DNA of 64,000 nucleotides from Pseudarthrobacter defluvii (GCF_030323865.1 NZ_CP066362.1:1-64000), one strand, 5' to 3'; positions 20,242-30,886 are shown, counted from the stretch's first letter. A program made the numbers and translations. Notes: generated by a model from the sequence alone, not told the origin.

Positions 20242-20879
20242 CCACAACCAAAATCCTTGTAGTGGATAACTACGACAGCTTCGTCTACACCCTGGTGGGC
20301 TACCTCCAGGAACTCGGCGCCGAGACCACAGTGGTCCGCAACGACGATGTCACCCTGGCAGAGGCGATCGAACTTGCCGGCACCCGTGACGGCGTCCTCA
20401 TTTCGCCCGGTCCCGGCAACCCCGCCGAGGCTGGAGTCTGCATTGAGCTGATCAAGTGGTGCGGTGAGAACAGCGTCCCCATGTTTGGCGTGTGCCTGGG
20501 ACACCAGGCGTTGGCGGAGGCCTTCGGCGGCAAAGTCACCCATGCCCCTGAGCTCATGCACGGCAAGACGTCACTGGTGGAGCACGTCGGCACCAGCGTT
20601 TTCGCCGGGCTCCCCTCTCCCGTTACGGCCACCCGGTACCACTCGCTGGCAGCGGTCCGGGAATCCATTCCGGACGTCCTTGAAGTTACGGCGCAAACCG
20701 CGTCAGGTGTGGTCATGGGACTCCAGCACCGGACGGCACCGCTGTGCGGCGTGCAGTTCCACCCTGAATCGGTACTCACCGAGGGCGGGTACCAGATGCT
20801 CGGCAACTGGCTGGAGTCGCTGGGCATGAAGGGTGCGGCTGCGCGGGCCGCGAAGCTCAGCCCGCTGATCCAGCACTAA
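20238..20879 (+). CDS. trpG: Anthranilate/aminodeoxychorismate synthase component II
   Basis: The 213-aa class I glutamine amidotransferase supplies ammonia for anthranilate or 4-amino-4-deoxychorismate synthesis. It has SPGPGNP (oxyanion strand), the nucleophile elbow GVCLGHQALAE with its Cys, and the His-x-Glu pair in QFHPES. Its chorismate-binding partner is not in the window, so tryptophan versus folate use is open. The start at 20238 overlaps the preceding small gene. Position beside pknB matches M. tuberculosis trpG (Rv0013). Confidence 0.9.
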   Translation: MTTTKILVVDNYDSFVYTLVGYLQELGAETTVVRNDDVTLAEAIELAGTRDGVLISPGPGNPAEAGVCIELIKWCGENSVPMFGVCLGHQALAEAFGGKVTHAPELMHGKTSLVEHVGTSVFAGLPSPVTATRYHSLAAVRESIPDVLEVTAQTASGVVMGLQHRTAPLCGVQFHPESVLTEGGYQMLGNWLESLGMKGAAARAAKLSPLIQH

Positions 20880-20905
20880 CCGCAACTTTCCCCAGCCCGG
20901 AAGCC

Positions 20906-22894
20906 TCAGCCCTTTTTGGTGGGCTTGGGGGTGGGCGTCGCCGAGGGCGTGGACGAGGGGGTTTCCGTTGGCGGCGGCGGCGGTGGCGGCGCCTTGGCCA
21001 CCACGATGGTAATGGTCTTCCCCTGGTCGACGGCGGTGTTGGCCGGATCGCTCTGGTCCGTCACCTTGCCCGGCTCCACCTGCGAGTTTTCCATCTCGAT
21101 CACCGAGGGCACCAGGCCCAGCTGCTTCAGGGCTGCTTCGGCCTCTTCGCGGGTAAGGGCTCGAAGTTCCGGGACCACCACCTTGCCGGTGGAAACGATG
21201 AGCTCCACGCTGGTGCCGACGCCGACGTTTTGTCCTGGCGCGGGGTTGGAAGTGATCACGATTCCTGCAGGCACGGTGGCGCTGTTGGCGGTTGTGGTGG
21301 AGGGGGCGCCGACCAGCCCCACCTGGCGCAGGATGTCCCGTGCAGCGGCCTCAGTCTTCCCGGGCAGACTGTCCGGGATCTTCACCGAGCTGGGCCCGTC
21401 GGAGACATTGAGGGTGATCTCTGCGCCCGGGTCGAGTGAACCGCCGGCCGCAGGATCGGTCCCGACCGCGGTCCCCTTCGGCACCGTGTCGTTTGCCGCC
21501 CGTGCGATCTTGGGCCGAAGCCCGGCGTTGTACAGCTCCTGCAGGGCAGCAGTTTCCGTCAAGGACGCCACCGATGGGATCTGCACCTTCGCCGGAGCAG
21601 GGGCCGGGCGGTTGACCGTTTGGTAAAGCCAGAGGCCGCCGCCGGCGAGGACCAGCAGGGTGAAAATCACCAAGGTGGCAATCCACGCACGACGGCGGGC
21701 GTTCTGCCGGGTGCTCCGCTCACGTTCCGGAGGGAGGCCGAGCGGGAGGGCAGCGGCCGCACTGTACCCGCGGCCGTCGTACCTGTTTGCCTTGTGCTCC
21801 TCGGCAAGTTCCAGCGGGACCGCCGGGCCGCCGTCGTCATGGAACAGGTTGGTGGCAGCCAGCCGCCCCGTGGGCGCGTCATCAACGAAACCCGCGCCGC
21901 CGGCAGCGAATGCCTCCGTGGGCGGCGCTGCTTCGGGAACGTGGTCGTTGGGATCGGTGGGCGCCTCCGACGCCGGCACGGCCGGGACGGGGACCCCGGC
22001 CTTGGCAGCCCGCAGGGCGCGGCGGAAAGCGGCGGCATCCTGGAACCTGTCGGCCCGGTTCTTCTGCAGGGCCTTGGCCAGGACCGTGTCCAGCGCCGGC
22101 GACACCTGGGAATTGAGGCTGCTGGCCGGCTCCGCAATTTCGCGGACGTGCTGGTAGGCAACGGACACCGGGCTGTCGCCGACGAACGGTGGGCGGGAGG
22201 TAAGCATTTCGTAGAGCAGGCAGGCAGCCGAATAAAGGTCGCTGCGCGCATCCACGGTCTCACCCCGGGCCTGCTCCGGAGAAAGGTACTGGGCTGTTCC
22301 CACCACCGCCTGGGTCTGGGTCATGGTGGCCGAGGAATCGGCGATGGCACGGGCAATGCCAAAGTCCATCACCTTCACCGAGTTGGTGCCCGGGCAGTAC
22401 ATCACGTTGGCAGGCTTGATGTCCCGGTGCACGATTCCGGCCTTGTGGCTGTACTCGAGGGCCCCCAGGACGCCCAGTGTGTAGTCGATGGCCTGGTCGA
22501 TGGTGACGTCATTGGCGCGGATCAATTCACGCAGCGTCTTGCCCTCAACGTACTCCATCACGATGTAGGGCACCCGCACGTCCTCGGCCGAGCCGTCATG
22601 CACCATGTGCTCGCCGGTATCGAAGATGGCAACGATGGACGGGTGGTTCAGGGCGGCCACAGCCTGGGCCTCGCGCTTGAACCGCGCCTGGAACTGCGGA
22701 TCCCTGGCCATGTCCGGCCTGAGCAGCTTGACGGCAACAGTCCTGCCCAGCCGGGTGTCTGTTCCCTTGTAGACGTCCGCCATGCCGCCACGGCCAATGA
22801 GATTCCCCAGCTCGTAGCGGCCGCTCAGGACACGCCGGTTATCAACCGGCAGGCTGTCCTCCCGGTGCAACGGTGTGCGTGGTGACTCATTCAC
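20906..22894 (-). CDS. pknB: Ser/Thr protein kinase PknB with three PASTA domains
   Basis: The 662-aa receptor kinase controls cell-wall growth and division. Kinase domain about 27-290 (glycine loop IGRGGMADVY, VAVK lysine, HRDIKPAN, DFGIA, activation loop with TMTQTQAVVGTAQYLSPE). A linker, one membrane helix (about 405-425), then three extracellular PASTA repeats that bind muropeptides, and a Pro/Thr-rich tail. It starts at GTG 22894 with CAGGAA upstream. It is the last gene of the fhaA-to-pknB operon. Confidence 0.95.
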   Translation of the reverse strand: MNESPRTPLHREDSLPVDNRRVLSGRYELGNLIGRGGMADVYKGTDTRLGRTVAVKLLRPDMARDPQFQARFKREAQAVAALNHPSIVAIFDTGEHMVHDGSAEDVRVPYIVMEYVEGKTLRELIRANDVTIDQAIDYTLGVLGALEYSHKAGIVHRDIKPANVMYCPGTNSVKVMDFGIARAIADSSATMTQTQAVVGTAQYLSPEQARGETVDARSDLYSAACLLYEMLTSRPPFVGDSPVSVAYQHVREIAEPASSLNSQVSPALDTVLAKALQKNRADRFQDAAAFRRALRAAKAGVPVPAVPASEAPTDPNDHVPEAAPPTEAFAAGGAGFVDDAPTGRLAATNLFHDDGGPAVPLELAEEHKANRYDGRGYSAAAALPLGLPPERERSTRQNARRRAWIATLVIFTLLVLAGGGLWLYQTVNRPAPAPAKVQIPSVASLTETAALQELYNAGLRPKIARAANDTVPKGTAVGTDPAAGGSLDPGAEITLNVSDGPSSVKIPDSLPGKTEAAARDILRQVGLVGAPSTTTANSATVPAGIVITSNPAPGQNVGVGTSVELIVSTGKVVVPELRALTREEAEAALKQLGLVPSVIEMENSQVEPGKVTDQSDPANTAVDQGKTITIVVAKAPPPPPPPTETPSSTPSATPTPKPTKKG

Positions 22895-22909
22895 TGGTGT
22901 TCCTGACGT

Positions 22910-24655
22910 TTAGGGCGTGCAGGTAGGGGGTGTGCCGGGCGTCTGGCCCGCCGCGCAGGTTGCAAGCGGTGAGAGGGGCGTGGGACCGGCCTGGGAGGAC
23001 GTTGTGGGCGTAGGGGTCGGGGCCGCACTGGTGGGTGCGGGCGCCGGAGCCGTTGCGTAGAGGACGGTGATGGGTGATCCCTTGGGGATGACACCCGTGG
23101 GGTTCAGTTCCAGGACGGTACCGGGGGCTGCCGAGCTGCTTTCCTGCGGCAGGACCGTCACCTGCAGCCCCAGTCCGGCGAGGGCTGCCTGCACTTGCCG
23201 GTAGGGCTTGCCAAGGTAAGCCTCAGGAATAACGTTGACCGTCGCCTGGGTGGGCTCCGGGGTGGGTGTTGGGGTGGGCGTGCTGCGCGTCTGCGTGGGC
23301 GTCGCCGACTGCGTGGTCCGCGTGGGCGTAGGGGACGACGGCGGTGCGCTGCTGCTGGCGGTCGCGCTGGAGCTGGGGTTGCTGGACGGCGAGAAGAGTC
23401 CCATCTGGCTAAGGAGGAAACCCACCAGCGCAAACAGGAGCAGAAGGATCAAGGCGACCAGAGGCCAAGTCCAGGGGCTGCGTCCCTTGCGCCGGGGCTC
23501 ATCAGTGGGTTCGTCGTCGTACGTTTCCCCGCCGTATGTATCCTCGTCCTGCTGGTCCCAGTTGCGCTGGGCAGCCAGCGCATTGGCGCGGGCAAGCGGC
23601 CCCTGGGGCGCGTCGCCCTCAGCGGCGGATGCGCCGTGGGCGCCTGCCGCCATTGCAGCGGCGGCGCCCGCCGCGCCGGCGCCCAGCACCGGGAGGGCGG
23701 AGGTGGCGGTGGGGGAATCCCGCTGGCTGCCAATGACGCCGGTGGGGGCGGTGGCGGTGTCCACCGGTGCCGTGATGGGGCCGGTGTCTGCGTCGAAGAG
23801 AAGCATGCCGGGCACGGCGGCGCGCGCCGCGCTGATATCGCCGTTGCGGATTGCCTCCGCTGCCTCGGCCAGCTTAATGGCATTGGCAGGCCGGTCCTTG
23901 GGATCCTTGGCCAGCATGGACATCAGGAGCGCCCGGACCGGAGCAGGCAGGCTGTCCGAAAGCGGCGGCGGAGCGTCGTTGACCTGGGCCAGCGCAATGG
24001 CGATCTGCGATTCGCCGGAGAAGGGACGATGGCCGCTGAGGCACTCGTACCCGATGACTCCGAGGGAGTAGATGTCCGAGGATCCGGTGGCGGTCTGTCC
24101 GGTTGCCTGTTCAGGGGCCAGGTACTGTGCCGTTCCCATGACCTGCCCGGTCTGGGTGAGCGGCACCTGGTCGGCAAGGCGGGCGATGCCGAAGTCGGTG
24201 ACCTTGACCCGTCCGTCGGGCGTGATCAGGAGGTTTCCGGGCTTGACGTCCCGGTGGACCAGGCCCTGGGCGTGTGCCACGGCCAAAGCGCGGGCGGTCT
24301 GCGCAATGATCGAGAGCGTACGGTCCGGCGACAGCACCTGCTCGTGCTCGATGATGCTGCTCAACGGCTGGCCCGGGACCAGTTCCATGACCAGGTAAGC
24401 GGAGCCTTCTTCTTCGCCGTAATCGAAGACGTTGGCGATTCCCACGTGGTTAAGGAGCGCGGTGTGGCGGGCCTCGGCACGGAACCGCTGCAGGAATCCG
24501 GGATCTCCCGTGTATTCCTCCTTGAGCACCTTGATGGCGACGATGCGGCCAAGGACCAGGTCCTTGGCTTTCCAGACTTCGCCCATGCCGCCAATCGCGA
24601 TCCGCGTGGTCAGCTGGAATCTGCCGCCGAGGGTGATTCCCGTTGTAGGCCTCAC
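22910..24655 (-). CDS. pknA: Ser/Thr protein kinase PknA with a C-terminal PASTA domain
   Basis: The 581-aa kinase is the partner of PknB in shape control. Kinase domain about 12-270 ([40 protein letters not shown]). A long Ala/Gly/Pro linker follows, then a membrane helix ([18 protein letters not shown], about 393-412), a Ser/Thr/Pro-rich stalk and one PASTA-like repeat (about 455-520, [18 protein letters not shown]...). M. tuberculosis PknA lacks PASTA. GTG 24655 overlaps the pbpA stop (GTGA), so translation is coupled. Confidence 0.92.
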   Translation of the reverse strand: MRPTTGITLGGRFQLTTRIAIGGMGEVWKAKDLVLGRIVAIKVLKEEYTGDPGFLQRFRAEARHTALLNHVGIANVFDYGEEEGSAYLVMELVPGQPLSSIIEHEQVLSPDRTLSIIAQTARALAVAHAQGLVHRDVKPGNLLITPDGRVKVTDFGIARLADQVPLTQTGQVMGTAQYLAPEQATGQTATGSSDIYSLGVIGYECLSGHRPFSGESQIAIALAQVNDAPPPLSDSLPAPVRALLMSMLAKDPKDRPANAIKLAEAAEAIRNGDISAARAAVPGMLLFDADTGPITAPVDTATAPTGVIGSQRDSPTATSALPVLGAGAAGAAAAMAAGAHGASAAEGDAPQGPLARANALAAQRNWDQQDEDTYGGETYDDEPTDEPRRKGRSPWTWPLVALILLLLFALVGFLLSQMGLFSPSSNPSSSATASSSAPPSSPTPTRTTQSATPTQTRSTPTPTPTPEPTQATVNVIPEAYLGKPYRQVQAALAGLGLQVTVLPQESSSAAPGTVLELNPTGVIPKGSPITVLYATAPAPAPTSAAPTPTPTTSSQAGPTPLSPLATCAAGQTPGTPPTCTP

Positions 24656-26112
24656 TTATTCAACACCGCCTCAAAAATCTTCTTCGCGTTAGGACTGGTC
24701 AGCTTTGCTCCCGCGTAGATGTCTACGCCTTCCATGACGATCGTGACGCTGACCTTGGGGTTGTCAGCAGGGGCGAACCCGGTGAACCACGAATTGTTGG
24801 TTCCATTTCCGAGTTCGGCGGTGCCGGTCTTGCCCGCGACCTGTACGCCGGGGACGGCGGCACCCTTGGCTATACCGTCAGTAACCACGCTGGTCATCCA
24901 CTCGGTGATCTGTTTGGAGATTTCCGGGGTGGTGGACGTCCTGAGCTGGGCCGGCTGGGGCTCGTCAATGACGCGCAGGTCCGGCGACCGCAGGGTCTTG
25001 ACCAGGCTGGGCGCCATCTGGACGCCGCCGTTTGCGATGGCGTTGGTCATCATGTTGACCTGCAGCGGCGTGACCCGGACATCCTTCTGGCCGATGGCGG
25101 ACTGGGCCAGTCCGGGCTTGTCCAGGTTGTCAGGGAATCCGTTACCTGTTGCATGGCCCAGCTTCAGCAGATCCCCCACGTCCTCGCCGAACCCGAACTT
25201 CTTGGCCTGGGCGGCGATGGCGTCGCGGCCCAGGTCCAGGGCGATGCTGGCGAACGGCGTGTTGCAGGACTGCTGCAGTGCGAAGGCGAAGCTGGCGGTG
25301 TCCCTGGTGTAGCAGTTGCCGCCGGCGTAGTTGGGCAGTTTGTATTGGATGCCGTCGAAGGGCATTTCCGCGGGGTTGGGCAGGACGCTGTCCTTGTTGT
25401 ACTTCCCTGAGGCCAGGGCGGCCGCCGTATCCACGAGCTTGAATACCGACCCCGGGGCGAGCAGCTCACCGGTGGGGCCGCTGACGTTCTGGTTCAGGTT
25501 GACGCCAGGGACCTTGACCAGCTCATTGATATTGGCGCTTTCAGCCTTTGGATCCTGGGTGGCCACCAGGTTCGGGTTGTAGGACGGTTTGGAAGCCATG
25601 GCCAGGATGGCGCCGGTCTTGGGGTTGGTGACCACGATCGAGCCGCGCTGGCCATCCGGGATCAGGTTGTAGGCCAGCTGCTGGATCTGGGGGTCGATGG
25701 TGAGTTCCACGGAGGCACCCTTGGGCTGGTTGCCCAGGAAGAGCTGGCCCACCCGGTCCAGGAAAAGCTGGTCCGAGTTACCCGCCAGCTCGGCGCCCAT
25801 GGACTGCTCCAGTCCTGTGGCTCCGTAGTTCTGGGAGAAGTATCCCGTCAGGCCGGCATACAGCTCCGGCTGCGGGTAGGTGCGCTGGAATTTGCACGTC
25901 TCCGAGTTGCTCTCCACCGATTCCGCCACCGGGGTACCGCCCACAATGATGGAACCGCGGTCATTGCAGTACGTCTGCAGGATGGCGCGCTTGTTCCAGG
26001 GGTTGTCCTTCAGGGCGTCCGCACCAATCACCTGGACATAGCTGATGGCCCCGAAGATGAGGGCGAACATGGCGATGGCCGCTACCCATGAGTGCCGTAT
26101 TGCCTGGTTCAT
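24652..26112 (-). CDS. pbpA: Penicillin-binding protein 2 / transpeptidase PbpA
   Basis: The 486-aa class B transpeptidase cross-links peptidoglycan with RodA. It has an N-terminal membrane anchor (about 9-29), a dimerisation or pedestal region, and the penicillin-binding motifs SxxK (PGSVFK, catalytic Ser), SCN (QQSCNTPF) and KTG (AGKTGTAE). It overlaps rodA upstream and pknA downstream by 4 nt each, so the kinases and their cell-wall targets are made together. Confidence 0.96.
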   Translation of the reverse strand: MNQAIRHSWVAAIAMFALIFGAISYVQVIGADALKDNPWNKRAILQTYCNDRGSIIVGGTPVAESVESNSETCKFQRTYPQPELYAGLTGYFSQNYGATGLEQSMGAELAGNSDQLFLDRVGQLFLGNQPKGASVELTIDPQIQQLAYNLIPDGQRGSIVVTNPKTGAILAMASKPSYNPNLVATQDPKAESANINELVKVPGVNLNQNVSGPTGELLAPGSVFKLVDTAAALASGKYNKDSVLPNPAEMPFDGIQYKLPNYAGGNCYTRDTASFAFALQQSCNTPFASIALDLGRDAIAAQAKKFGFGEDVGDLLKLGHATGNGFPDNLDKPGLAQSAIGQKDVRVTPLQVNMMTNAIANGGVQMAPSLVKTLRSPDLRVIDEPQPAQLRTSTTPEISKQITEWMTSVVTDGIAKGAAVPGVQVAGKTGTAELGNGTNNSWFTGFAPADNPKVSVTIVMEGVDIYAGAKLTSPNAKKIFEAVLNK

Positions 26113-27506
26113 GCGTGCTTCACCGCCTCGGTTGGAGTGTCAATGCCTACGGATTCCGCCCCCGCTGACGGCGGCAGCGGTGTGGTGTCCACTGGGCCGC
26201 GCGCGGTATGCGAGATCATCAGGAGCAGTCCCACAATGATCCAGTTGGCCAGCAGGGATGAACCGCCGGCGGCCAGGAACGGTGTGGTGAGGCCGGTCAG
26301 CGGGATGAGCCTGGTGACGCCGCCGATCACCACGAAGCACTGGAGCGCCACGGCGAAGGACAGGCCGCACGCCAGCAGCTTCCCAAAGGCATCGCGCGTG
26401 CCCAGGGCGGCGCGGAACCCGCGGGTGAACAGGAGCAAATACATCAGGACCACGGCGAAGAGGCCAATCAGGCCAAGTTCCTCGCCCAGGGAAGCAATGA
26501 TCATGTCGCTGTTGGCGAAGGGAACCAGGTCCGGACGGCCCTGCCCCAGGCCCGTTCCGACCAGCCCGCCGTTGGCCATGCCGAACAGCCCCTCAACGAT
26601 CTGGAAGCTGCCGCCGTACTGGCGGCCGTAGACCTCGTCGGTGAAGGCATTCAGCCAGCCGTCGATGCGCAGGCCCACGTGCGAGAAGACTTGCGAAGCG
26701 ATAAAGCCGCCGCCCAGGAGGAGGGCCAGGCCGATGACAACCCAGCTGATCCGGCTGGTGGCCACGTAGATCATGACGATGAACAGGCCGAAGAACAGTA
26801 CGGAGGACCCGAGGTCGCTTTGGAAGACCAGCACTCCGATGCTGACCAGCCAGGCGGCCACCATGGGTCCGAGGTCCTTGAAGCGCGGGAACTGCAGCGG
26901 ACCGATTTTCCGGCCCGCCAGCAGGATCAGGTCCCGGTTGGAGGACAAATAGCCTGCGAAGAATATGGCGAGTGTGATCTTGGCGATTTCACCGGGCTGG
27001 AAGGTCATGGGACCCAAACGGATCCACACGCGGGCACCGAGGATTTCACCCGCGCTGATGCCCGGAATCAGGGGAAGAACCAGGAGGACGGCACTGGCTG
27101 CCAGTGAGATGAACGTGAACCTGCGCAGTACGCGGTGGTCTTTCAGGAACCAGATGACGGCGATGGCCACCGCCATGGCAATCAGAGTCCAGCGGAGCTG
27201 GTTGTTGCCGGTATCGGAACCCGGCGGATCCAGGCGGTGGATCATGGCCAGTCCAAGCCCGTTGAGGGCAACCACCAGGGGAAGTATTACCGGATCGGCA
27301 TATTTGGCGCGGAAGCGCAGAACCCCGTGGAATACCAGTGCCGCAACGGCCAGCAGGCTGGACTGGAACCAGAAGTCCGAGTCGAAAGCCTTCTCCTGGT
27401 CCACGCCCACCAGCATGTTGGCCCCGATGCCCACGGCAAGGGCCAGCAGCAGCAACGCGAGTTCAACGTTGCGGCGAGGCTTGGGCATGCTGCTTACCTG
27501 GCTCAT
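26109..27506 (-). CDS. rodA: FtsW/RodA/SpoVE glycan polymerase
   Basis: The 465-aa SEDS-family polytopic membrane protein polymerises lipid II with a class B PBP (here pbpA). About ten to twelve helices. Signature regions include GARVWIRLGPMTFQPGEIAKI, QSDLGSSVLFF (catalytic Asp of the family) and GLTTPFLAAGGSS. The start at 27506 (MSQVSSMPKPRRN) overlaps the pstP stop as ATGA. A frame to 27689 lies inside pstP and is rejected. Confidence 0.95.
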   Translation of the reverse strand: MSQVSSMPKPRRNVELALLLLALAVGIGANMLVGVDQEKAFDSDFWFQSSLLAVAALVFHGVLRFRAKYADPVILPLVVALNGLGLAMIHRLDPPGSDTGNNQLRWTLIAMAVAIAVIWFLKDHRVLRRFTFISLAASAVLLVLPLIPGISAGEILGARVWIRLGPMTFQPGEIAKITLAIFFAGYLSSNRDLILLAGRKIGPLQFPRFKDLGPMVAAWLVSIGVLVFQSDLGSSVLFFGLFIVMIYVATSRISWVVIGLALLLGGGFIASQVFSHVGLRIDGWLNAFTDEVYGRQYGGSFQIVEGLFGMANGGLVGTGLGQGRPDLVPFANSDMIIASLGEELGLIGLFAVVLMYLLLFTRGFRAALGTRDAFGKLLACGLSFAVALQCFVVIGGVTRLIPLTGLTTPFLAAGGSSLLANWIIVGLLLMISHTARGPVDTTPLPPSAGAESVGIDTPTEAVKHA

Positions 27507-29269
27507 TTCGCCGCCTCGCAGGTGATGGTGGGAGTTGGTGTTGGGGAAGCGGCCGACGGCCCGGAGGCAGGGGCGGATGCGCCCGGTGCGGGCGGCGGAG
27601 CTGCCGCGCCGGCGGGTGGTGCGCTGGAAGGCGGAGCGGGGCTGCCGGATGGAACGGGGGCAGTGGCAGAGCCCGAAGGCTTGGGGCACTCCTCCTCCGG
27701 CGAGGTGGTTCCCGTGAGCTCCAGGTTCTTGACGATCCGCTGCGCGTCGTAGAGGTCGTTGGCCGGAACCGTCTGGCGGACCCGCTGCTGCGAGAACGGG
27801 GGAAGGGAATCCATCCGGATATCGGTCACGGCTTCCAGGGAGGACAACTGGATGGGCCCCAGCCTCTGGGAAACGCCGTTGTAGATCGCCACCCGGGAAT
27901 CGAACTCACCCACGTAGTAGCGGGTCTGGGTCCAGGCGTAGCCGAGCCAGAGCCCGACGGCCACCACAAGCAGCACCGCGGCTGCAACGGACCAGGCCAC
28001 CCACCGGCGGGGACGCAGCGGGACCAGGGTGTCCTCGGGGTCGGCGGCGGGTTCTGCCTTGTGGGTAAGGAGCGTGGCAGCCCGCCGGGCCACGGTCCGG
28101 CCGGCAATGGTGGGGATGGATCCGGACTCCGCCGCAGCCGCTGCCGCGCCCACCAGTTCGTGCGGGCGTGAGGCAAGTTCTTCGCGCAGTACTTCGGCAG
28201 ACAGGTGTTCACCGAGGTGCGGGTCCGTGCTGCCGGGCTCCGGGGAGTCGGTGTCCCCACTTTCGGCATCCCCGTCTTCGGCGCTGCCGTCCTTGGCACC
28301 GCCGTCGGCCGGTTCCTTCCCGGGTGCAACACCTTGCTTGGCGTCTTCGCGGTCCGGGCCGGTTTTGGCACCGGGTTGCGTGCCGTCGGCGGGACCGGCG
28401 GATGCAGCCATGTCGGCGGGTATGCCGGCCGCCGCGGCAGCGGGCTTGCTGCCCTCTACCGGCGGGACGATGTCGACGGCGGCGGTGCTGACGTCGTCGG
28501 GCGTTTCCTCCACGATGTCCACCATGACCACGGTGACGTTGTCCGGGGAGCCGGCTTCAAGGGTCAGCTCAACCAGGGTTTCGGCGCACTCGTGCAGGTT
28601 GTGGGTTTCCCGGACGGTCCGCTCCACGGCGTGCCCGGCCACGTAGTTCAGCCCGTCTGAGCAGAGCAGCCAACGGTCCCCGGGTTTGGCGTCGAGGGTG
28701 TCCAGATCCAGTTCGGGACTGGCATCGACATCGCCCAGGACGCGCATGAGGACGTTCTTGTGCGGGTGCGTTTCCGCTTCCTCCGGGCGGAGCCGGCCTT
28801 CGTCGATGAGCCGCTGGACAAACGTATGGTCCACACTGACCTGCTTGAATTCACCGTCGCGCAACCGGTACGCGCGGGAATCACCGATGTGCGCGAAGTG
28901 CAGTTTGTTATCAGCCAGCAGGAGCGCGGTGACAGTGGTGCCCATGCCCGCGAGCTTGGGGTTCATGTGCACCAGTTCAGAGAGCAGCGAATTGGCGGTC
29001 TGGATCTCGTCGGCAAGGACGGTGCCCGCATCATCACCCTGGTCCGGGCTGTCCAGGTGGATCATGTCCAGGACGGTCGCTGCGGAAGCGACGTCACCGC
29101 CGGCGTGCCCGCCCATGCCGTCAGCGACGACGGCGAGATGGCGGCCGGCATAGGCGGAATCGTCGTTCTTGGCGCGGATCCGGCCAACGTCGGACCGCGC
29201 CGCGAAGCGCATGATAAGGGGCCGCTGAGCCGGACTGGAGCCGGTTGCGGGATTTTCAGGCACGGCCAC
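27503..29269 (-). CDS. pstP: PP2C-family Ser/Thr phosphatase PstP
   Basis: The 588-aa protein reverses PknA/PknB phosphorylation. The N-terminal PP2C domain (about 20-255) has the metal-binding motifs RAKNDDS, VVADGMGGHAGG, HIGDSRAYRL, LLCSDGLN and GSPDNVTVV. A low-complexity acidic linker, one membrane helix (about 413-433) and an extracellular region with a Pro/Ala-rich tail follow. It starts at GTG 29269, 2 nt after fhaB. A GTG two codons later is also possible. Confidence 0.95.
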   Translation of the reverse strand: MAVPENPATGSSPAQRPLIMRFAARSDVGRIRAKNDDSAYAGRHLAVVADGMGGHAGGDVASAATVLDMIHLDSPDQGDDAGTVLADEIQTANSLLSELVHMNPKLAGMGTTVTALLLADNKLHFAHIGDSRAYRLRDGEFKQVSVDHTFVQRLIDEGRLRPEEAETHPHKNVLMRVLGDVDASPELDLDTLDAKPGDRWLLCSDGLNYVAGHAVERTVRETHNLHECAETLVELTLEAGSPDNVTVVMVDIVEETPDDVSTAAVDIVPPVEGSKPAAAAAGIPADMAASAGPADGTQPGAKTGPDREDAKQGVAPGKEPADGGAKDGSAEDGDAESGDTDSPEPGSTDPHLGEHLSAEVLREELASRPHELVGAAAAAAESGSIPTIAGRTVARRAATLLTHKAEPAADPEDTLVPLRPRRWVAWSVAAAVLLVVAVGLWLGYAWTQTRYYVGEFDSRVAIYNGVSQRLGPIQLSSLEAVTDIRMDSLPPFSQQRVRQTVPANDLYDAQRIVKNLELTGTTSPEEECPKPSGSATAPVPSGSPAPPSSAPPAGAAAPPPAPGASAPASGPSAASPTPTPTITCEAAK

Positions 29270-29271
29270 GG

Positions 29272-29754
29272 TTACGGCCTCAATTCAATGACCGTCTTGC
29301 CGATTCTCACGGGTACACCTGGCTCGACCGGCAGGGCGCGGGTAAGTTGCTGATCTCCCAGGTAGGTGCCGTTGGTGGAACCCAGGTCCTCGATGAACCA
29401 GCGGCTGCCCTGTGGGAAGAGCCGGGCATGCCGGCCCGAGGCGTAGTCGTCCTCTAGAACCAGGGTGGCTTCCTGGGCTCGCCCCAGCAGTATGGGGCTG
29501 GCGGCCAGCGGCAGGGTCCGGCCCTTGAGCGGGCCTTCGATGACCACCAGCTGCCGCGCCTGCTGCTTCACCGGCTGGGGCGGCGCCTCTGCCAGTTCCG
29601 GGTTCCGCCGGACCTGCCGGGCGGTGGGCGCACCGGCTGCAGCCTTGCGTCCCACCATGAGGTCGCGCCGCATGGCGGAAACGATGCTGAAGATGAGTAC
29701 CCAGAGGAGCAGCAGGAAGCCGAACCGCAGCGCGGTGATGGTGAGGTCGCTCAT
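29272..29754 (-). CDS. fhaB: FHA-domain protein FhaB
   Basis: The 160-aa protein reads phosphothreonine and links kinase signalling with division. It has an N-terminal membrane helix (about 8-28), a basic linker, and a C-terminal FHA domain with LLGRAQEATLVLEDDYASGRHARL and DLGSTNGTYLG. The M. tuberculosis equivalent is Rv0019c (FipA). It overlaps fhaA by 4 nt (ATGA). Confidence 0.94.
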   Translation of the reverse strand: MSDLTITALRFGFLLLLWVLIFSIVSAMRRDLMVGRKAAAGAPTARQVRRNPELAEAPPQPVKQQARQLVVIEGPLKGRTLPLAASPILLGRAQEATLVLEDDYASGRHARLFPQGSRWFIEDLGSTNGTYLGDQQLTRALPVEPGVPVRIGKTVIELRP

Positions 29755-30491
29755 GCGCGGCCACCCGGGTTGGCAGAAAGCAGGCGGAAAATGATCTTTG
29801 TCCGTCCCATCGTGATGGTGGAGCCGTCTGTGAGTTCAGTGCTTCCCGAGACCTTTTGGCCGTTGACATAGCTGCCATTGGTGGATCCCAGGTCCACGGC
29901 ACTGGTCACGCCGTTGGCCGTGCGGATTTCAAGGTGGCGCCGGGACACTCCCGTGTCTTCAATGTGGATGTCCGCCTCGGACGACCGCCCCAGAACGATC
30001 GACGGGGCATTCAGTGAATAGCGTTGGCCGTCGATGTCCAGGACCGGCTGAAGCCTGACCGGCTGCCGGTTCGGGGCCGCCGGAACGCTGGGCCTTGGCT
30101 GGGCGGCGCCCGCGCCTTGGGACTTTTCAGTGCTGGAAGCAATTTCGAAAGCACCGGCACGGAGCTCGGTGTCCCGGCGGAAGGAGATCCGCACGGGGCC
30201 CTGGAGGATGTAGCCCTGGCTGCGGACGTGGTTGATGACCACATCGCAGAGTTCTTCGGCCAGCGGCGTGCCCCATTCCTGTGCCCGGGCGAAGTCGTCG
30301 TCGCTGAGCTGCACATCGAAGACGTTGGGGACCAGCGTGCGTCCGGCCGCCACGGTAAGGGCTTTGTGGTCCACTTCGCGGCGGAGCCTGCTGGCAATCT
30401 CCACGGGTTCCACCTGCGCCTTGGAACCGGTGGAGAAGACGCCGCGGACGGCCTTTTCGATGCCACGTTCAACTTTGTCCAGCAGACCCAT
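29751..30491 (-). CDS. fhaA: DUF3662 and FHA-domain protein FhaA
   Basis: The 246-aa protein has an N-terminal DUF3662 domain (MGLLDKVERGIEKAVRGVFS onward, about 1-125), a Pro/Gln linker, and a C-terminal FHA domain (VLGRSSEADIHIEDTGVSRRHLEI, DLGSTNGSYVNG). In mycobacteria FhaA binds phosphorylated MviN at sites of wall synthesis. It is the first gene of the seven-gene minus-strand operon. GAAAGGAGAAG precedes ATG 30491. A longer frame to 30872 lacks support. Confidence 0.94.
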   Translation of the reverse strand: MGLLDKVERGIEKAVRGVFSTGSKAQVEPVEIASRLRREVDHKALTVAAGRTLVPNVFDVQLSDDDFARAQEWGTPLAEELCDVVINHVRSQGYILQGPVRISFRRDTELRAGAFEIASSTEKSQGAGAAQPRPSVPAAPNRQPVRLQPVLDIDGQRYSLNAPSIVLGRSSEADIHIEDTGVSRRHLEIRTANGVTSAVDLGSTNGSYVNGQKVSGSTELTDGSTITMGRTKIIFRLLSANPGGRA

Positions 30492-30886
30492 GGTTCTTCT
30501 CCTTTCCCCCCGGCTCCGGGGCACTAGTTGCTGCTGGCCAGCACCTGCAGGGCAGTCAGCCGCAGCGCGGTTCACCCGCCGGCAGTGCCCACTCCTACAT
30601 CCGATACTACTTGCCACCCCTGTGAATGACCTTAATCCGCAACGGCCGGGCGCCGGCGAAAGTTCGGTTTCCGAGGCCTTGCCGGCCGCCGCGGCACTGT
30701 CTTTCCACGGCTTCCAGTACCCGCCCCTGGCTGGTTTCCTGCCTGTTTTTCCACCGGCCGGCGCGGACTGGACAAGGGCGGATGGGGGCCAATTGGTAAT
30801 TTGCGGCAACTGTCCGTTATGCTTGATCTCGCTGCTTTTACGAGGCGCGAAACGGGAAACCGGTTCGGTCACGTGGAAGAAGTTGC
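30492..30886. promoter_or_regulatory. Divergent region between fhaA operon and tRNA-Leu
   Basis: 395 bp with no credible gene. It must hold the promoter of the fhaA-pknB operon (minus) and of tRNA-Leu (plus). A TAGTAT hexamer on the minus strand at 30604-30609 is a possible -10 for fhaA. No clear -35 was recognised for either direction. Confidence 0.35.

Noticed and set aside
20250..20270. TTATCCACT-like box near 20259
   Set aside because: It lies in the trpG coding sequence for VVDNYDS, a conserved protein motif, so it is not evidence of a DnaA site.
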